Assembly: GCF_015245355.1 (NCBI RefSeq)
Contig: NZ_CP063311.1
Coordinates: 3,677,179-3,741,178 of the forward strand
Direction of reading: 5' to 3'
From: Anabaenopsis elenkinii CCIBt3563
Lineage (GTDB): Bacteria > Cyanobacteriota > Cyanobacteriia > Cyanobacteriales > Nostocaceae
DNA: 64,000 nucleotides
A program made the translations under genes and the position numbers. Below, piece after piece: positions 45,624-56,034 of the stretch; positions within the stretch are counted from its first letter, which is position 1, and the number at the start of each line of letters is the position of its first letter. The notes under the pieces are model-generated. The model saw only the letters and a list, made by a program, of their open reading frames with translations, did not search any database and had not been told where the DNA came from.

Positions 45624-45908
45624 ATGCCGAAAGCGATTTGGAATGGTACTGTGTTAGCCCAAAGCGATAACACAATTGTGGTGGAAGGTAACCATTATTT
45701 TCGCCCTGAATCTATTAATGAGGAATACTTCCAAGAAAGTAATACCCACACTACTTGTCCGTGGAAAGGTTTTGCTAGCTACTACAGTATTGAAGTTGAT
45801 GGACAAACCAACAAAGAGGCAGCATGGTACTATCCTAGTACCAAGGAGAAAGTTAAACATTTTGAAGGCTATATCGCTGTCTGGAAAGGTCTAAAATTCG
45901 CAGCCTAG
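45624..45908 (+). CDS. DUF427 domain protein
   Basis: 94 residues from the ATG at 45624 (MPKAIWNGTVLAQSDNTIVVEGN); the frame extends upstream to 45576 but those residues do not fit the family. DUF427 marks: HYFRPESINEEYFQESNTHTTCPWKGFASYYSIEVDG split over the middle, then EAAWYYPSTKEKVKHFEGYIAVWKG. The fold is a small beta barrel; function unknown. Stands alone. Confidence 0.88.
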   Translation: MPKAIWNGTVLAQSDNTIVVEGNHYFRPESINEEYFQESNTHTTCPWKGFASYYSIEVDGQTNKEAAWYYPSTKEKVKHFEGYIAVWKGLKFAA

Positions 45909-46060
45909 TTATTATTTCGCATTGGTAACACTTGCGACTTATATTCTCTATGTTTTAGCGATATAATTTTACCTGTGGAGCAAAATATATGGTAAAGGAA
46001 TTTTATTAAATACTGTATATTTTGCTCAGTATGAAATTAACTCCGGTCAAATTGACAATA

Positions 46061-48922
46061 TCATTGCGATATTACTGTTTTGGGAACATTGCCAATAATT
46101 TCTGCCAGGGTGTTTAATAATTCTTCCTCTTGATAAGGTTTACGAAAATAAGCCTCGGCTCCTAATTGCATGGCTAATTCTCGATATTGACTGCTACCGT
46201 GAGATGAAATCATCACAACTGGAATGTTTTTCATCTCAATATCTGTTTTGATGTAACCTAAGAAAGCATAACCATCAAGACGGGGCATTTCAATATCACA
46301 AATCACTGCTGCAACTTTTAAACCACGTTGCAGTTTTTCTAAGGCATCTTGACCATCTTGAGCTTGTTCCACTTGATAACCTCCTTTTTGTAAAGTCATG
46401 GTTAAGAAGCGACAAACATTAATTGAATCATCGACAATTAAAATTGTACTTTGGTGATCATCAATTTTCCCTAGTGGTTCATGGTGATTAAACAAAGGTA
46501 TATCTGTTCTTAACCCGAATGATGATAATTCATTGTTCTGAGGAGTAGCCTGGTGAGTTGCAACCAAATGCAGTAACTCGTTGGCATTAACTAATAGTAA
46601 TACTCGTCCATCACCTAAAATTGCACAGTGACTCAAGCCTGTGGGTAAAGATATATGACTCTCAACTTGGCGAATAGCTACTTCTTGCTCACCCCAGCAA
46701 CGGTCTACTTGGATAGCTACGGGCTGATGATTACCTTTGAGGATTAAGACGCTGTTAGCTTTAATGACTGGGGGTGTTTCCAGTTCTGGGTTATTATACT
46801 GTAGACAATTAAACTGAAAATAGCCGCTCAAGTTAACCAATGGTAGGGTATTTCCTTGCCAATTGAGAAGGTCGCTACCTGCCATTGAGAATACTTGCTC
46901 GTTTTGCAGTAAAAATATTTCGGCAACCACTTCTGTGGGAAATGCCAATAACATTTTATTGCTTTCTACCACGATAACTCTGGCTACGGATAGTGCCAAT
47001 GGTACTGTTAAGGTAAAGGTAGTACCTACTCCTAATTCTGTATCAACTTTAATCTCTCCCTTCACTGATCTGAGGTTATTACGTACTATATCCATGCCAA
47101 CACCGCGACCAGATAAAGCAGTGACTTGCTCGGAAGTGCTAAAGCCTGGTTCAAAAATTAGTGATAATAGTTCCTCGTCGCTGGCATTAGCTAGTAAAGT
47201 AGCATCTAATCCCATTTCTACAGCGCGGGCGCGGAGGGTTTCTAAAGAAATACCCCTACCATCATCACGCATAGTAATAATTATGCGATTACTACGATGG
47301 CTAGCTGTAATTTCAATTAATCCTTGTTCTGGTTTACCTAAAGCCCGACGAGTAGCCGGATCTTCAATACCATGATCAAAGGCATTTCTTAATAAGTGCA
47401 TAATTGGCTCATTTAAAGCCTCTAAAATGCTACGTGCAATTAATGTGTTTTTACCTTCAACTTTTAATTGAACTTTTTTACCATACTCAGAATTAAGATC
47501 ATGTAATGCTCTGGGAAAACGATCCACTAAATCTGAGAATGGACGCATCCGAATATGATTAATTTTTCTGCCTAATTGTTTGGACGTTTGATTAAGTTTG
47601 CGATAAATCTGATCTGTATCATCAACGCTTAATTGGATATCAGTTGTGAGTTCTTGTAGATCCACAATATTTTCCATAATTTGATGCGATCGCCGGTTAA
47701 TTTCCTCATGGCGATCTATTTCTAAGGTAGGGAATTTTTCTATATATCTTCGCTGATATTCTCCTACTGTTTCCAGTCGGTTGGTGTTCCCAGATTGATA
47801 TGAAATTTTCTCATATGTTGTCTGTAGTTGATAATTTTCTCGCTCTAGAATTTGGAGTCCCTGATGTAAACTACCCACGAGTTTACGGAGTTTTTGCAGT
47901 TGGAAATTTAAGCCATTGCGCTGGACAGTTAGTTCCGCAAATAAATCATTAATTTGATCAAGTTGTTGAATAGGAACTCTTACAGTATTTTCTCTGGTTT
48001 CCCAGTCTTTCGCTACACTATTTTTCTCCTCTGTGTGGGTGACAGATGTATCAGCTAGGCTGGTAATTCCTGTAGAGGATATTTTATGTTCTGTTCGTAT
48101 TACCTCTGTTGGTGTCTGTTTTTCTTTAGCTGTATAAATATCCGCTTCACTCAGATAGATTTCGGTGGGTAAATTCTCTGCTTGATTTGTCAATACCAAA
48201 GCTTGAGATCGCCGCCATGCTTGCAAAGCTAACTGGGCAACTTCGGGAATGCGATCGCCGGTGACAGTGCTGATATGATGGCCTATGGAACCACAAAGAC
48301 TTGTAAAGGCTGGTAACTGTAGTATTTCTCCCAAACCTCCCAATTCTGCCGCCATGATCGCCACTTCCTCTTGTAAGCAAGGCTGGGAGGTATCTGCCAA
48401 TACAGACTCCAAACGCTGCAAACATCCTTCCACCTCCGTTTGAAACAGCATAGGGATAATATCTTGCCCATCTTCGGGTGATAGAATGGTGGCAGCATCT
48501 TCAGGAGAGGGTTCACCCAGGTGCTCTCGGAGTTCGTCAAATACTGGATAACAAAAACTATCTAACCACTGCTGTTCGATCTCATTTCCTTGTGATAGGG
48601 ATTCTATGATTTGCCTGAGCCAGTCAACTGTTGAAAGTAATAAATTTTGTGTGTTTGGGTCAATATCACGGGAATTTTTGCGAGTTTTGAGAACTTTAAA
48701 AGCATCTTCTAGGCGGTGGGCTAAATCACTGAGATTCCGATATCCCATCATCCCAGCGCCGCCTTTGATTGAGTGAGCCGCTCGTAGTGCAGCGTTAATT
48801 CTCTCCAAGTTGATGCGCCTACTGGTGTCTATTTCGAGCAACACTGCTTCTAGGATATTGAGATAGTCTTTTGCTTCTTCCAGAAACTGCATCTGGATTT
48901 CTAATTCTTTATCCTTTGACAT
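46061..48922 (-). CDS. hmpE: CheA-type hybrid histidine kinase (HmpE/PixL-like)
   Basis: 953 residues. HPt domain at the N terminus with ALRAAHSIKGGAGMMGYRNL (His50). A second HPt-like region (about 165-240) has no histidine. Dimerisation helices follow (about 320-430), then HATPase (LLRNAFDHGIEDPATRRALGKPEQG ... DDGRGISLETL, GFSTSEQVTALSGRGVGMDIV), a CheW domain (about 655-800) and a C-terminal receiver (ILIVDDSINVCRFLTM, VICDIEMPRLDGYAF, RKPYQEEEL). It is the last gene of a minus-strand operon, 329 bp after the receptor. Such operons control type IV pilus motility and hormogonia in filamentous cyanobacteria. Confidence 0.88.
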   Translation of the reverse strand: MSKDKELEIQMQFLEEAKDYLNILEAVLLEIDTSRRINLERINAALRAAHSIKGGAGMMGYRNLSDLAHRLEDAFKVLKTRKNSRDIDPNTQNLLLSTVDWLRQIIESLSQGNEIEQQWLDSFCYPVFDELREHLGEPSPEDAATILSPEDGQDIIPMLFQTEVEGCLQRLESVLADTSQPCLQEEVAIMAAELGGLGEILQLPAFTSLCGSIGHHISTVTGDRIPEVAQLALQAWRRSQALVLTNQAENLPTEIYLSEADIYTAKEKQTPTEVIRTEHKISSTGITSLADTSVTHTEEKNSVAKDWETRENTVRVPIQQLDQINDLFAELTVQRNGLNFQLQKLRKLVGSLHQGLQILERENYQLQTTYEKISYQSGNTNRLETVGEYQRRYIEKFPTLEIDRHEEINRRSHQIMENIVDLQELTTDIQLSVDDTDQIYRKLNQTSKQLGRKINHIRMRPFSDLVDRFPRALHDLNSEYGKKVQLKVEGKNTLIARSILEALNEPIMHLLRNAFDHGIEDPATRRALGKPEQGLIEITASHRSNRIIITMRDDGRGISLETLRARAVEMGLDATLLANASDEELLSLIFEPGFSTSEQVTALSGRGVGMDIVRNNLRSVKGEIKVDTELGVGTTFTLTVPLALSVARVIVVESNKMLLAFPTEVVAEIFLLQNEQVFSMAGSDLLNWQGNTLPLVNLSGYFQFNCLQYNNPELETPPVIKANSVLILKGNHQPVAIQVDRCWGEQEVAIRQVESHISLPTGLSHCAILGDGRVLLLVNANELLHLVATHQATPQNNELSSFGLRTDIPLFNHHEPLGKIDDHQSTILIVDDSINVCRFLTMTLQKGGYQVEQAQDGQDALEKLQRGLKVAAVICDIEMPRLDGYAFLGYIKTDIEMKNIPVVMISSHGSSQYRELAMQLGAEAYFRKPYQEEELLNTLAEIIGNVPKTVISQ

Positions 48923-49251
48923 AATTCTTTATGTTCTCTTCCAATATTGAAGACAAATATGGCCACTCTTATCTACAGGGAGCATCCCGAATATGCACAA
49001 GACAGTTTTGAGCATCATCTCCCACATCCTTGTGTCTCTCCAGCAAAGTGACAGTTTTTAACCCTGTATCTTGAGAGGACAAAACATTAAAAAGAATTAT
49101 CTCTGGTTCATATGTGAAAAATTTACTATCAAAGAAAAAAACATTTTTATTTCCCATGGCTGTGAGTATGACCTCTTCTACCAGTTCTTATTGTAAAACC
49201 ATAGGTAACACAGTTACTTTCAAAAACATATGCAATTTCCTAACAGAAAAT
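48923..49251. other. gap between receptor and kinase genes
   Basis: 329 bp within the hmp-like operon without a supported gene or clear terminator. Confidence 0.5.
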
Positions 49252-50937
49252 TCACAGCACCTTGAAAGTTGCGACTGCGTCTTGTAACTGCTGGGAAATC
49301 TCCACAGCTTTTTGTAAAGATTGGGAAACCACACCGGAAGAATCACGGGTATGTTGGGAAATAGAGGCGATTTGTTGCATTAACTGACTGACTTCTTGGG
49401 ATGTTTGTAACCCAGATGTAGTCGCATTACAGATTGATTGTACTAAAGAATCTATTTGCGCCGATACATCCAAAATCTTACTGAGGTTTTCCTTGGCGGA
49501 TGCCACCATTTTTGTGCTTTCCACTACTTGGGAAGTTCCTATTTCCATGAACTGCACGACTTCGGAAGTTTCCCGTTGAATATTCTGAATAATTTGCTCA
49601 ATTTCTTGGGTGGCGTTGGCGCTACGGATGGCTAATTCTCCTATCTCTTCGGCTACTACAGCAAACCCTTGTCCTTCCTCACCCGCGCGGGCTGCTTCAA
49701 TACCTGCATTGATAGCCAGTAAATTAGTTTGGGTGGCAATTTGGTTAATTAATGACACCACCCGGGAAATTTGTTGGGAAGAATCCTCTAACCGTTGAAC
49801 TTTCTTAGTAGTATCGTTAACTGTTTCCTTTAAACTGAGGATGTTTTGCACTGTCAAATCCATTGCTTCTGCGCTGTTGGTGGCATTTTTAGTAGCATTG
49901 TGGGCAACAGCAGCAGCTTGTTGAGCGTTTTCCGCTACGCTTTTCATAGAAACAGTCATTTGGTCAACAGCATCCAAGGCGCAGCTGATTTCAGCGGATT
50001 GGGTGAGTGCTGCTGCTGCTAGTTGACGAATTGCGGCTTCGTTAGTACCAATTGACATATTTACTTGGGTAGCAGCTGTTTTTACCTGGGTGACAATGTC
50101 CCGGAGATTTTCGACAATGGAGTTAAAAAAGTCGGCAATGGTACCAATTGCTCCGGTTGTCACCTCTGCACGTACTGTCAGGTCACCGCTAGCAACACTT
50201 TCTACTTGATTAATTAGTTCTAAAAGTTGCATTTGCAGTGTTTCGTTAGCACCTTGTTCTTCAGTATTGCTGCTTGTTTGAATAGTCTTTTGTTTAGTTA
50301 AATCCTCTATTTGCAGGGCTAGTTGATAAATATTTGCATGGATTAGTTGTAAATCATCTTGCCTGGTTCTATTTTTAGGCTCATCGATTTCAACTTGACG
50401 AATTTTTGATAATTCCCCAGATGCCTTTACAATTTCCCGTGTGGTATAGCTGGCTAACCCAACTATGATTGCCACTGTTATTAATACGATCAGGATTGTT
50501 AGTATTATGGGGCTACTGATTATTTGTGGTAATTCTCTTGTAATACTAGGCTGTGGTTGTTCGTCTTGAGAATAGCGAATCAAGTCACCTTGACCATTGA
50601 CTATGGCAATTATGTCATTATTTGCTATGGTATTTGTGAATACTGAGCTCATCTGAAGATATTCAGATGCACTCAATGACCTTGTAGTTGTTTGCCCTAG
50701 GTTATGGAAGGATGGAAGGACAAAATAAGCGATCCCGCTTACCCCTATTGTTGGTATGGTGGTGATAGTCATGGCTAGAATTGTTTTTTTGATCAATAAC
50801 CTCCCTTGTTTTAAATGTCCCCGGAAAAGATAATTATATTTTGCATAATCCTTGTTGGATTTTTGTACTTGGATCTCGGTAATTTGCCTATGTAAAATAG
50901 AAGACTCTGGATTTTGATGGTTACTAATTTGCTTCAT
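49252..50937 (-). CDS. hmpD: methyl-accepting chemotaxis protein (HmpD-like)
   Basis: 561 residues. Two membrane helices (about 54-75, [20 protein letters not shown], and about 143-166, [21 protein letters not shown]) enclose a short periplasmic loop of about 70 residues. A HAMP-like linker, helical region and the signalling domain follow, with the tip [20 protein letters not shown] and [20 protein letters not shown]. There are no GAF domains, which separates it from light-sensing Pix/Ptx receptors and favours the Hmp type. 66 bp downstream of the cheW-like gene. Confidence 0.88.
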   Translation of the reverse strand: MKQISNHQNPESSILHRQITEIQVQKSNKDYAKYNYLFRGHLKQGRLLIKKTILAMTITTIPTIGVSGIAYFVLPSFHNLGQTTTRSLSASEYLQMSSVFTNTIANNDIIAIVNGQGDLIRYSQDEQPQPSITRELPQIISSPIILTILIVLITVAIIVGLASYTTREIVKASGELSKIRQVEIDEPKNRTRQDDLQLIHANIYQLALQIEDLTKQKTIQTSSNTEEQGANETLQMQLLELINQVESVASGDLTVRAEVTTGAIGTIADFFNSIVENLRDIVTQVKTAATQVNMSIGTNEAAIRQLAAAALTQSAEISCALDAVDQMTVSMKSVAENAQQAAAVAHNATKNATNSAEAMDLTVQNILSLKETVNDTTKKVQRLEDSSQQISRVVSLINQIATQTNLLAINAGIEAARAGEEGQGFAVVAEEIGELAIRSANATQEIEQIIQNIQRETSEVVQFMEIGTSQVVESTKMVASAKENLSKILDVSAQIDSLVQSICNATTSGLQTSQEVSQLMQQIASISQHTRDSSGVVSQSLQKAVEISQQLQDAVATFKVL

Positions 50938-51003
50938 AGTTATTTAGCTACAGATAGTTTTATTCGCTATAATGGAGGTAGTAAAAAAACGTAAATTATT
51001 TAT

Positions 51004-51504
51004 TTACACCTTCTCACTGGATAAAATTGGGGAATTTATAATACTAGAGGCATCCAATACCAGGCACATTTCTGGTTGGTAAAAAACACCTTGCAGATAA
51101 GGCTGTAAATTAGTGGTTACTTTTCCTATGGGAGAGTATATCTTATCAGGTATCAACTTACTTATACCTATTATCTCTCGTACAACTAAACCTAAAACCA
51201 CAGATTTTACATTAATGACGATGACATTGTATTGCCGACACCTAATATTTATAGACTCTAAATCGAGCATTGTTGGTAAATGGATTACCCAAATTATATG
51301 ACTGCGCCAGTTCATCAATCCCAATACACAGGGTGGCATATTAGGTATGGCAGTGACAGATTCTACAGGTAATATAACTGCTTCTTGAGTATGATTCATG
51401 CTCATCAGAGCAGTTGTTTGTTGATTTAACTTAAACTTTAGATATAAATCACCCGTGTTACTGTTGTTGTCTTTGGCAGAAAACAAACCGTTGAAATTAT
51501 TCAT
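51004..51504 (-). CDS. hmpC: CheW-like adaptor (HmpC-like)
   Basis: 166 residues from the ATG at 51504 (MNNFNGLFSAKDNNS). This start overlaps the stop of the receiver gene by 8 bp (ATGAATAA), so the longer reading to 51537 is less likely. CheW fold: YLKFKLNQQTTALMSMNHTQEAVILPVESVTAIPNMP in parts, then GLMNWRSHIIWVIHLPTMLDL and VIVINVKSVVLGLVVREI. It bridges receptor and kinase. Confidence 0.85.
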   Translation of the reverse strand: MNNFNGLFSAKDNNSNTGDLYLKFKLNQQTTALMSMNHTQEAVILPVESVTAIPNMPPCVLGLMNWRSHIIWVIHLPTMLDLESINIRCRQYNVIVINVKSVVLGLVVREIIGISKLIPDKIYSPIGKVTTNLQPYLQGVFYQPEMCLVLDASSIINSPILSSEKV

Positions 51505-51889
51505 TATTTGATTGCAGGATAACTGATTTGATAGCACGGAGTAACTGTTCCCTTGTATATGGCTTAGTCACATAGGCATCAGCACCTTGTTTCATTGCCC
51601 ATAATCGGTCAATTTCTAGATTTTTGGAACTGCAAATAACTATTGGTAATTTTCGAGTCGCTGGATTTTTTTTCAAGGAACGGCATAACTCAAATCCACT
51701 CATTCCCGGCATGACTACATCAGTAATAATTGCATCTAGCGGTTCTGAACTAGCTTTTTCCAACGCTTCTTGGGCACTAGTGGCATGAATGACATTATAA
51801 CCACTATCTTTGAGATAATGGCTCATTAGTTCTAATTCGCTGGGTGAATCTTCGACAATCAGTATTGTTCCCACTAGGATAATAGTCAT
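51497..51889 (-). CDS. hmpB: CheY-like response regulator (HmpB-like)
   Basis: 130 residues, one receiver domain: ILIVEDSPSELELMSHYL (acidic pair), phosphoacceptor in AIITDVVMPGMSGFELC, switch residues in VICSSKN and ADAYVTKPYTREQLL. No output domain, as in PilH/CheY proteins. 51 bp after the PatA-like gene and overlapping the cheW-like gene. Confidence 0.9.
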   Translation of the reverse strand: MTIILVGTILIVEDSPSELELMSHYLKDSGYNVIHATSAQEALEKASSEPLDAIITDVVMPGMSGFELCRSLKKNPATRKLPIVICSSKNLEIDRLWAMKQGADAYVTKPYTREQLLRAIKSVILQSNNE

Positions 51890-51940
51890 ACTAAAATTTT
51901 CTCAAGATGAAACCGATCTGATCAGATGGATGTGTATAGA

Positions 51941-52999
51941 CTATTCCAGATGCTTAAACAACATCTTGAGTAAACCTTCTTGTGTGAAGGGCTTAGTTAA
52001 ATACCCAGAGGATCTGACTATTTTTGCCTTGGCTTTGTCAATAAATCCTTTCCTACTCGTTACCATGATAATAGGGATGTTCTTTAAATCTGAATGCCTC
52101 CTTAATAAGGAACACAATTCAAACCCTTGTAAATTAGGCATTTCTACATCCAGTAAAATTATATCTGGTTTACTACGTATAATTTTCATTAAGGCTTTTA
52201 ATGGATCATTGATGGTCACCACTGAAAATCTATCACCTTCCAAAAAAAGTTTGATAGAGTCTAATATTGTCTGACTATCATCGATACAGACAACTGTATA
52301 TACCTTTTTTCTCCCAAATGTCTGCGAATTGCCATAATTCTTTTTGTCAGCAGTTCGAGTATTTTTTCTGGGAGTGAATTCTGGGGAATTGAGAAATTCC
52401 GACGGACTCTTTTTAAGAGGTAAAACCGGGTAACCTTGGCTAGCAATAACTGATGAGTCAATATTTAGTTGATTTCTTAACTGCTTGTAACAGTATTCAA
52501 CTAGTAAACGCAAATCTAAATGGCAGAATTTTGGTAATTCCTCCCAGCCCTGCTCAATAGAAAATTGATAATTTCCCTCTTTTACGGTCAAAAATGTTGC
52601 TAGGGCTTCTTGGGATAATTGAGATATCAGAGTTTCTGCTTGGGCGGGGGTGATACGTTCCTGCCGTACCAACCAGCAAATTGCTTGATAATCTGCATAT
52701 GGTATGGACTGACTTTCATTTTTTGGTTCAAACATGAGCCTGATTTGCACACGGGTGGCGCTGTCTAGAGTGGAAACTCCTTGACTTAAGCTGTATAAGT
52801 GATGATCAAGGCGCTCAAATAATCTATCTGAATAAGATGCGTAAGTTAGTTTACCTTCCTCTATATTAATTAACCAGGAAGCCATTTGAGTATATACGCG
52901 TAAGTTCCCAGTAGTATAGCGCCCGGTCAGTTGAGCTAACAGAGATAAGGGATGTAGTTTTTGGGGTACTGGGTGACTAGTTACAGAAGTTATGTTCAT
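51941..52999 (-). CDS. hmpA: PatA-type response regulator (HmpA-like)
   Basis: 352 residues. The N-terminal PATAN/DUF4388-like domain (about 10-175) has LHPLSLLAQLTGRYTTGNLRV and ASWLINIEEGKLTYASYSDRLFERL. A linker follows, then a receiver (about 225-350) with VVCIDDSQTILDSIKLFL, DIILLDVEMPNLQGFELC and SSGYLTKPFTQEGLL. PatA relatives act in heterocyst pattern or in pilus motility; the position as first gene of the chemotaxis-like operon favours motility. 5' flank holds the operon promoter. Confidence 0.87.
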   Translation of the reverse strand: MNITSVTSHPVPQKLHPLSLLAQLTGRYTTGNLRVYTQMASWLINIEEGKLTYASYSDRLFERLDHHLYSLSQGVSTLDSATRVQIRLMFEPKNESQSIPYADYQAICWLVRQERITPAQAETLISQLSQEALATFLTVKEGNYQFSIEQGWEELPKFCHLDLRLLVEYCYKQLRNQLNIDSSVIASQGYPVLPLKKSPSEFLNSPEFTPRKNTRTADKKNYGNSQTFGRKKVYTVVCIDDSQTILDSIKLFLEGDRFSVVTINDPLKALMKIIRSKPDIILLDVEMPNLQGFELCSLLRRHSDLKNIPIIMVTSRKGFIDKAKAKIVRSSGYLTKPFTQEGLLKMLFKHLE

Positions 53000-53534
53000 G
53001 TTACTTTTATTTCCTCACCTTTGTCTGATCGAACTATATGTATGATGCCCTTGCGAGTAATATGTGAGATGAATGCCATGGTATGCAATAATGTCCATTG
53101 GATCATCACTTGTAATATTGGCACATTTTTATCAAGGTGGGCTGGTATCCATATTGTTAATTTTGGTGTTTAAGATATGGAGATAATAGCAGCATAATAA
53201 CATGAGCAAAGCTGCTATGATATCTCCGTAATAATCAGGCAGAATCATATTTTTCGTGGCAGAATTACTGTATGATCAGGCATACTTTGATTACATATGC
53301 CTATAGAGCGGAAACTATGCCTGTTTTGAGACCATGGAAAATAGGCGGTGACGACTAAAACTATCGGTTAGTTCGGTTAAGCACTGATGACCGCACTGAG
53401 TAAACACACATAATAGATGGTGATTCTCTCAGGATTCCTCGGAGACTCATAATTATTTGGTTAGTTATAGAAATTAATTTAATACTTGTAGTCCCAGATG
53501 TGGGATAGCTGAGATTTAATTATTGTTTGTAAAA
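53000..53534. other. upstream region of the hmp-like operon
   Basis: About 535 bp up to the tRNA gene. No credible gene. It should hold the operon promoter; I cannot assign a sigma factor box with confidence. Confidence 0.45.
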
Positions 53535-53616
53535 TGCGGATGAAAGGACTTGAACCTTCACTCCTGTCGGAACTAGAACCTAAATCTAGCGCGTCTGCCA
53601 ATTCCGCCACATCCGC
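53535..53616 (-). tRNA. tRNA-Leu (UAG)
   Basis: The minus strand folds with acceptor GCGGATG/CATCCGC, anticodon arm CTAGA-TTTAGGT-TCTAG (anticodon TAG), an extra variable arm of the class II type, and T arm AAGG-TTCAAGT-CCTT. Discriminator A; CCA not encoded. Confidence 0.95.
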
Positions 53617-53697
53617 ATCAGAATCTTATCATAGCACGAAAAAATCCTTATGGGTAGAGAAAATAAAAAAATATTTTCCTCCTACCCAATTATTGCC

Positions 53698-54885
53698 CTA
53701 CATCACGGCTACACGGGGTAAGCGATGCTTGAAGCCGCAGAGAATTTCCCAAGAAATAGTGTTTAATTTTTCGGCCCAATCGTTAGCGGAGATGGTTTCG
53801 CTTCCTTGTTCGCCGAGTAGGGTGACTATTTCCCCCGCTTGTAAGTCTGGAATAGAGCTGACATCAAGCATCAACTGATCCATTGTAATCACCCCAATTT
53901 GTGGTACGCGCTGACCACGAATTAAAACCTGGATTTTTTGGGAAAGATTACGGGGGACTCCGTCAGCGTAACCAATACCAACTACGGCTAGTCGGAGGTC
54001 GTGGGGAGCGATAAAATGTTGGCCGTAACTAACCCCAGTACCGGCGCTAATTGTTTTGACGTGAGTCACTCGCGCTTTGAGTTGGAGAACAGGCTGGAGG
54101 TTAATCCTATTTTTTAAATGAGGCGCTGGATAAAGTCCGTAGATGGCTAAACCTGCGCGGACAATGTCGTAATGTAGCCCAGGATTGGTCAGTGTGGCGG
54201 CTGAGTTAGCTAAATGCAAGCAAGGTAGATTGATTCCCTTGTTTTTGATTTGGGCGATCGCCTGGTCAAATCGTCTATGTTGTTCTTCCATGAAGGTAGT
54301 GTCAGGATGATCCGCCGTTGCCAAGTGGGAATAAATGCTAGCAATGTGAAGGTGAGGTAAATTCTGTACTAACTGCACAAACTCAAGGGCTTCTTTCCAG
54401 TCAGTTCCCAACCTAGACATTCCCGTATCTAACTTAATGTGTATGGGTAAAGGAGAAGTGTAATTAATTGCTTCTAAAACATTGGAAAAAATCAGCGCGT
54501 GTTTAGGACTGCACAGAGTTGGCTGTAGTTTCCAGTGGGCGATGGCGTGAATTTGCTCTGGTGTGTGGGCTGCGCCCAAAATCAAAATGGGGGCTTTTAT
54601 CCCGCCTTCCCTGAGTTGAATACCTTCTGGAACTGTGGCGACTCCCAACCAACTGGCTCCTGATTGCAGTGCTGTTTGAGCAACTGTGACCGCTCCATGT
54701 CCATAAGCATCAGCTTTGACTACCGCCATCAACTGGGTACGTGGCAATATAAACTTTACTAATTGCTCCACATTGTGGGATAACGCCCCTAAATCAATTT
54801 CTACCCAAGCCCGTTGCGAGAACCAAGCATATGTATCACGCTCCTGACTATCCGCAAAACTAGGGGTTTCTCTGCGACTGAACAT
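53698..54885 (-). CDS. alr: alanine racemase
   Basis: 395 residues. PLP-dependent, makes D-alanine for peptidoglycan. The PLP lysine is in LMAVVKADAYGHGAVTVA (about residue 58), the barrel domain contains KLDTGMSRLGTDW and IYSHLATADHPD, and the catalytic tyrosine of the C-terminal domain is in GTGVSYGQHFI. The N-terminal 25 residues (FSRRETPSFADSQERDTYAW) are an extension before WVEIDLGALSHNV. Standalone gene; tRNA-Leu lies downstream. Confidence 0.95.
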   Translation of the reverse strand: MFSRRETPSFADSQERDTYAWFSQRAWVEIDLGALSHNVEQLVKFILPRTQLMAVVKADAYGHGAVTVAQTALQSGASWLGVATVPEGIQLREGGIKAPILILGAAHTPEQIHAIAHWKLQPTLCSPKHALIFSNVLEAINYTSPLPIHIKLDTGMSRLGTDWKEALEFVQLVQNLPHLHIASIYSHLATADHPDTTFMEEQHRRFDQAIAQIKNKGINLPCLHLANSAATLTNPGLHYDIVRAGLAIYGLYPAPHLKNRINLQPVLQLKARVTHVKTISAGTGVSYGQHFIAPHDLRLAVVGIGYADGVPRNLSQKIQVLIRGQRVPQIGVITMDQLMLDVSSIPDLQAGEIVTLLGEQGSETISANDWAEKLNTISWEILCGFKHRLPRVAVM

Positions 54886-55536
54886 TGCACTTAACTCCTA
54901 TCACACCACTAGACCCTGGCCAAGTTCTCCGATTATTCTAGTTTGCTACCCTTAAGGCTATATCAATTGAATCAGAAAACTTGACCCTTGTTCCGGGAGT
55001 TATTATCAGGTGTTCAACTAGAATTTATCTATTTTATTTTTTCATATTTCTTCCTTATCAATTATATTATACACAATCTAAAATTTTTAGTCAACCCCCA
55101 GCATCTGATCAAGTAACAGAGGGATTCACGATTGTTTGCAGCGAATATAAAGCGAATATAAGTCGTAGTAAGTATGTTTAATACAGAATCAAAATTGGCA
55201 TGGAATGGGAAGATATTCTTTTTTTTGGTGGGAAGACCTACCAAGGTAAGAAGCAGTGATCGTGATATCTCATTCCTACAGACAACCTTAAGGATACTCA
55301 ACTTATTACTAGGTCTGAGTTTCAGTCAATAAGTGCTTGATTGACTTAAATCCCTGAAACCCTTGCTAGACAATAAATATACTTTAGTTTACAAATTAGC
55401 GCTGAAACTAGAATCCCCTGGTTTGTAACCATGGGTAGTGTCAACGTGCAGTTATGAACGTATAAATTATCCTCATCTCCCAATCAGAGTATATTTGTGT
55501 TAATATATATGAAACTAATACCTCGAGCGTTAACCA
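54886..55536. other. gene-free region between divergent genes
   Basis: 650 bp between alr (leftward) and the HNH gene (rightward). AT-rich; I see no coding frame, tRNA or strong repeat beyond scattered short palindromes. Confidence 0.45.
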
Positions 55537-56034
55537 ATGGGGAAGGTTTTAGTCCTAAACGCCTCTTACGAACCGCTCAATATCACGAGCTGGCGTCGCG
55601 CTGTGATTCTGTTAATTAAAGGCAAGGCAGAACGCGTTGAACATAACGGTAAGTTTCTGTATACAGATTTTCCGTTGCCTACTGTAATTAGGCTGCGTCA
55701 TTATGTGCGCGTGCCCTACAAGGAAATTCCTCTCACTCGTCGAAATATTTTGCACCGTGACAGCCACTCTTGTCAATACTGCGGCTATGTCGGCGACGAT
55801 TTGACACTAGACCATGTCATACCGCGATCGCGCGGCGGAGGTGACACCTGGGAAAATATTGTCACTGCTTGTGTCCGTTGCAACGTCAAAAAAGGTAACC
55901 GTACACCCTACGAAGCCCATATGCCTTTGCGTCATCCCCCACGCCAGCCCTATAGTAGCCTTCATTTTGAGGTCAGTAAACATCTCAAGAGCGGACTGCA
56001 CAACGAGTGGCAGAAATATGTGATTGGTCTTTGA
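55537..56034 (+). CDS. HNH endonuclease family protein
   Basis: 165 residues. Starts MGKVLVLNASYEPLNITSWRRA, the usual N terminus of a broadly conserved bacterial HNH protein. Zinc cysteines CQYCG and CVRC flank the HNH core LTLDHVIPRSRGGGDTWENIVTACVRCN. Complete. The biological role of this single-copy family is unknown; it is not linked to a mobile element here. ATG at 55537. Confidence 0.93.
   Translation: MGKVLVLNASYEPLNITSWRRAVILLIKGKAERVEHNGKFLYTDFPLPTVIRLRHYVRVPYKEIPLTRRNILHRDSHSCQYCGYVGDDLTLDHVIPRSRGGGDTWENIVTACVRCNVKKGNRTPYEAHMPLRHPPRQPYSSLHFEVSKHLKSGLHNEWQKYVIGL

Noticed and set aside
53534..53878. 114-residue frame on the plus strand
   Set aside because: Its first part runs through the antisense of tRNA-Leu and the rest through the 3' end of alr; a classic spurious frame.
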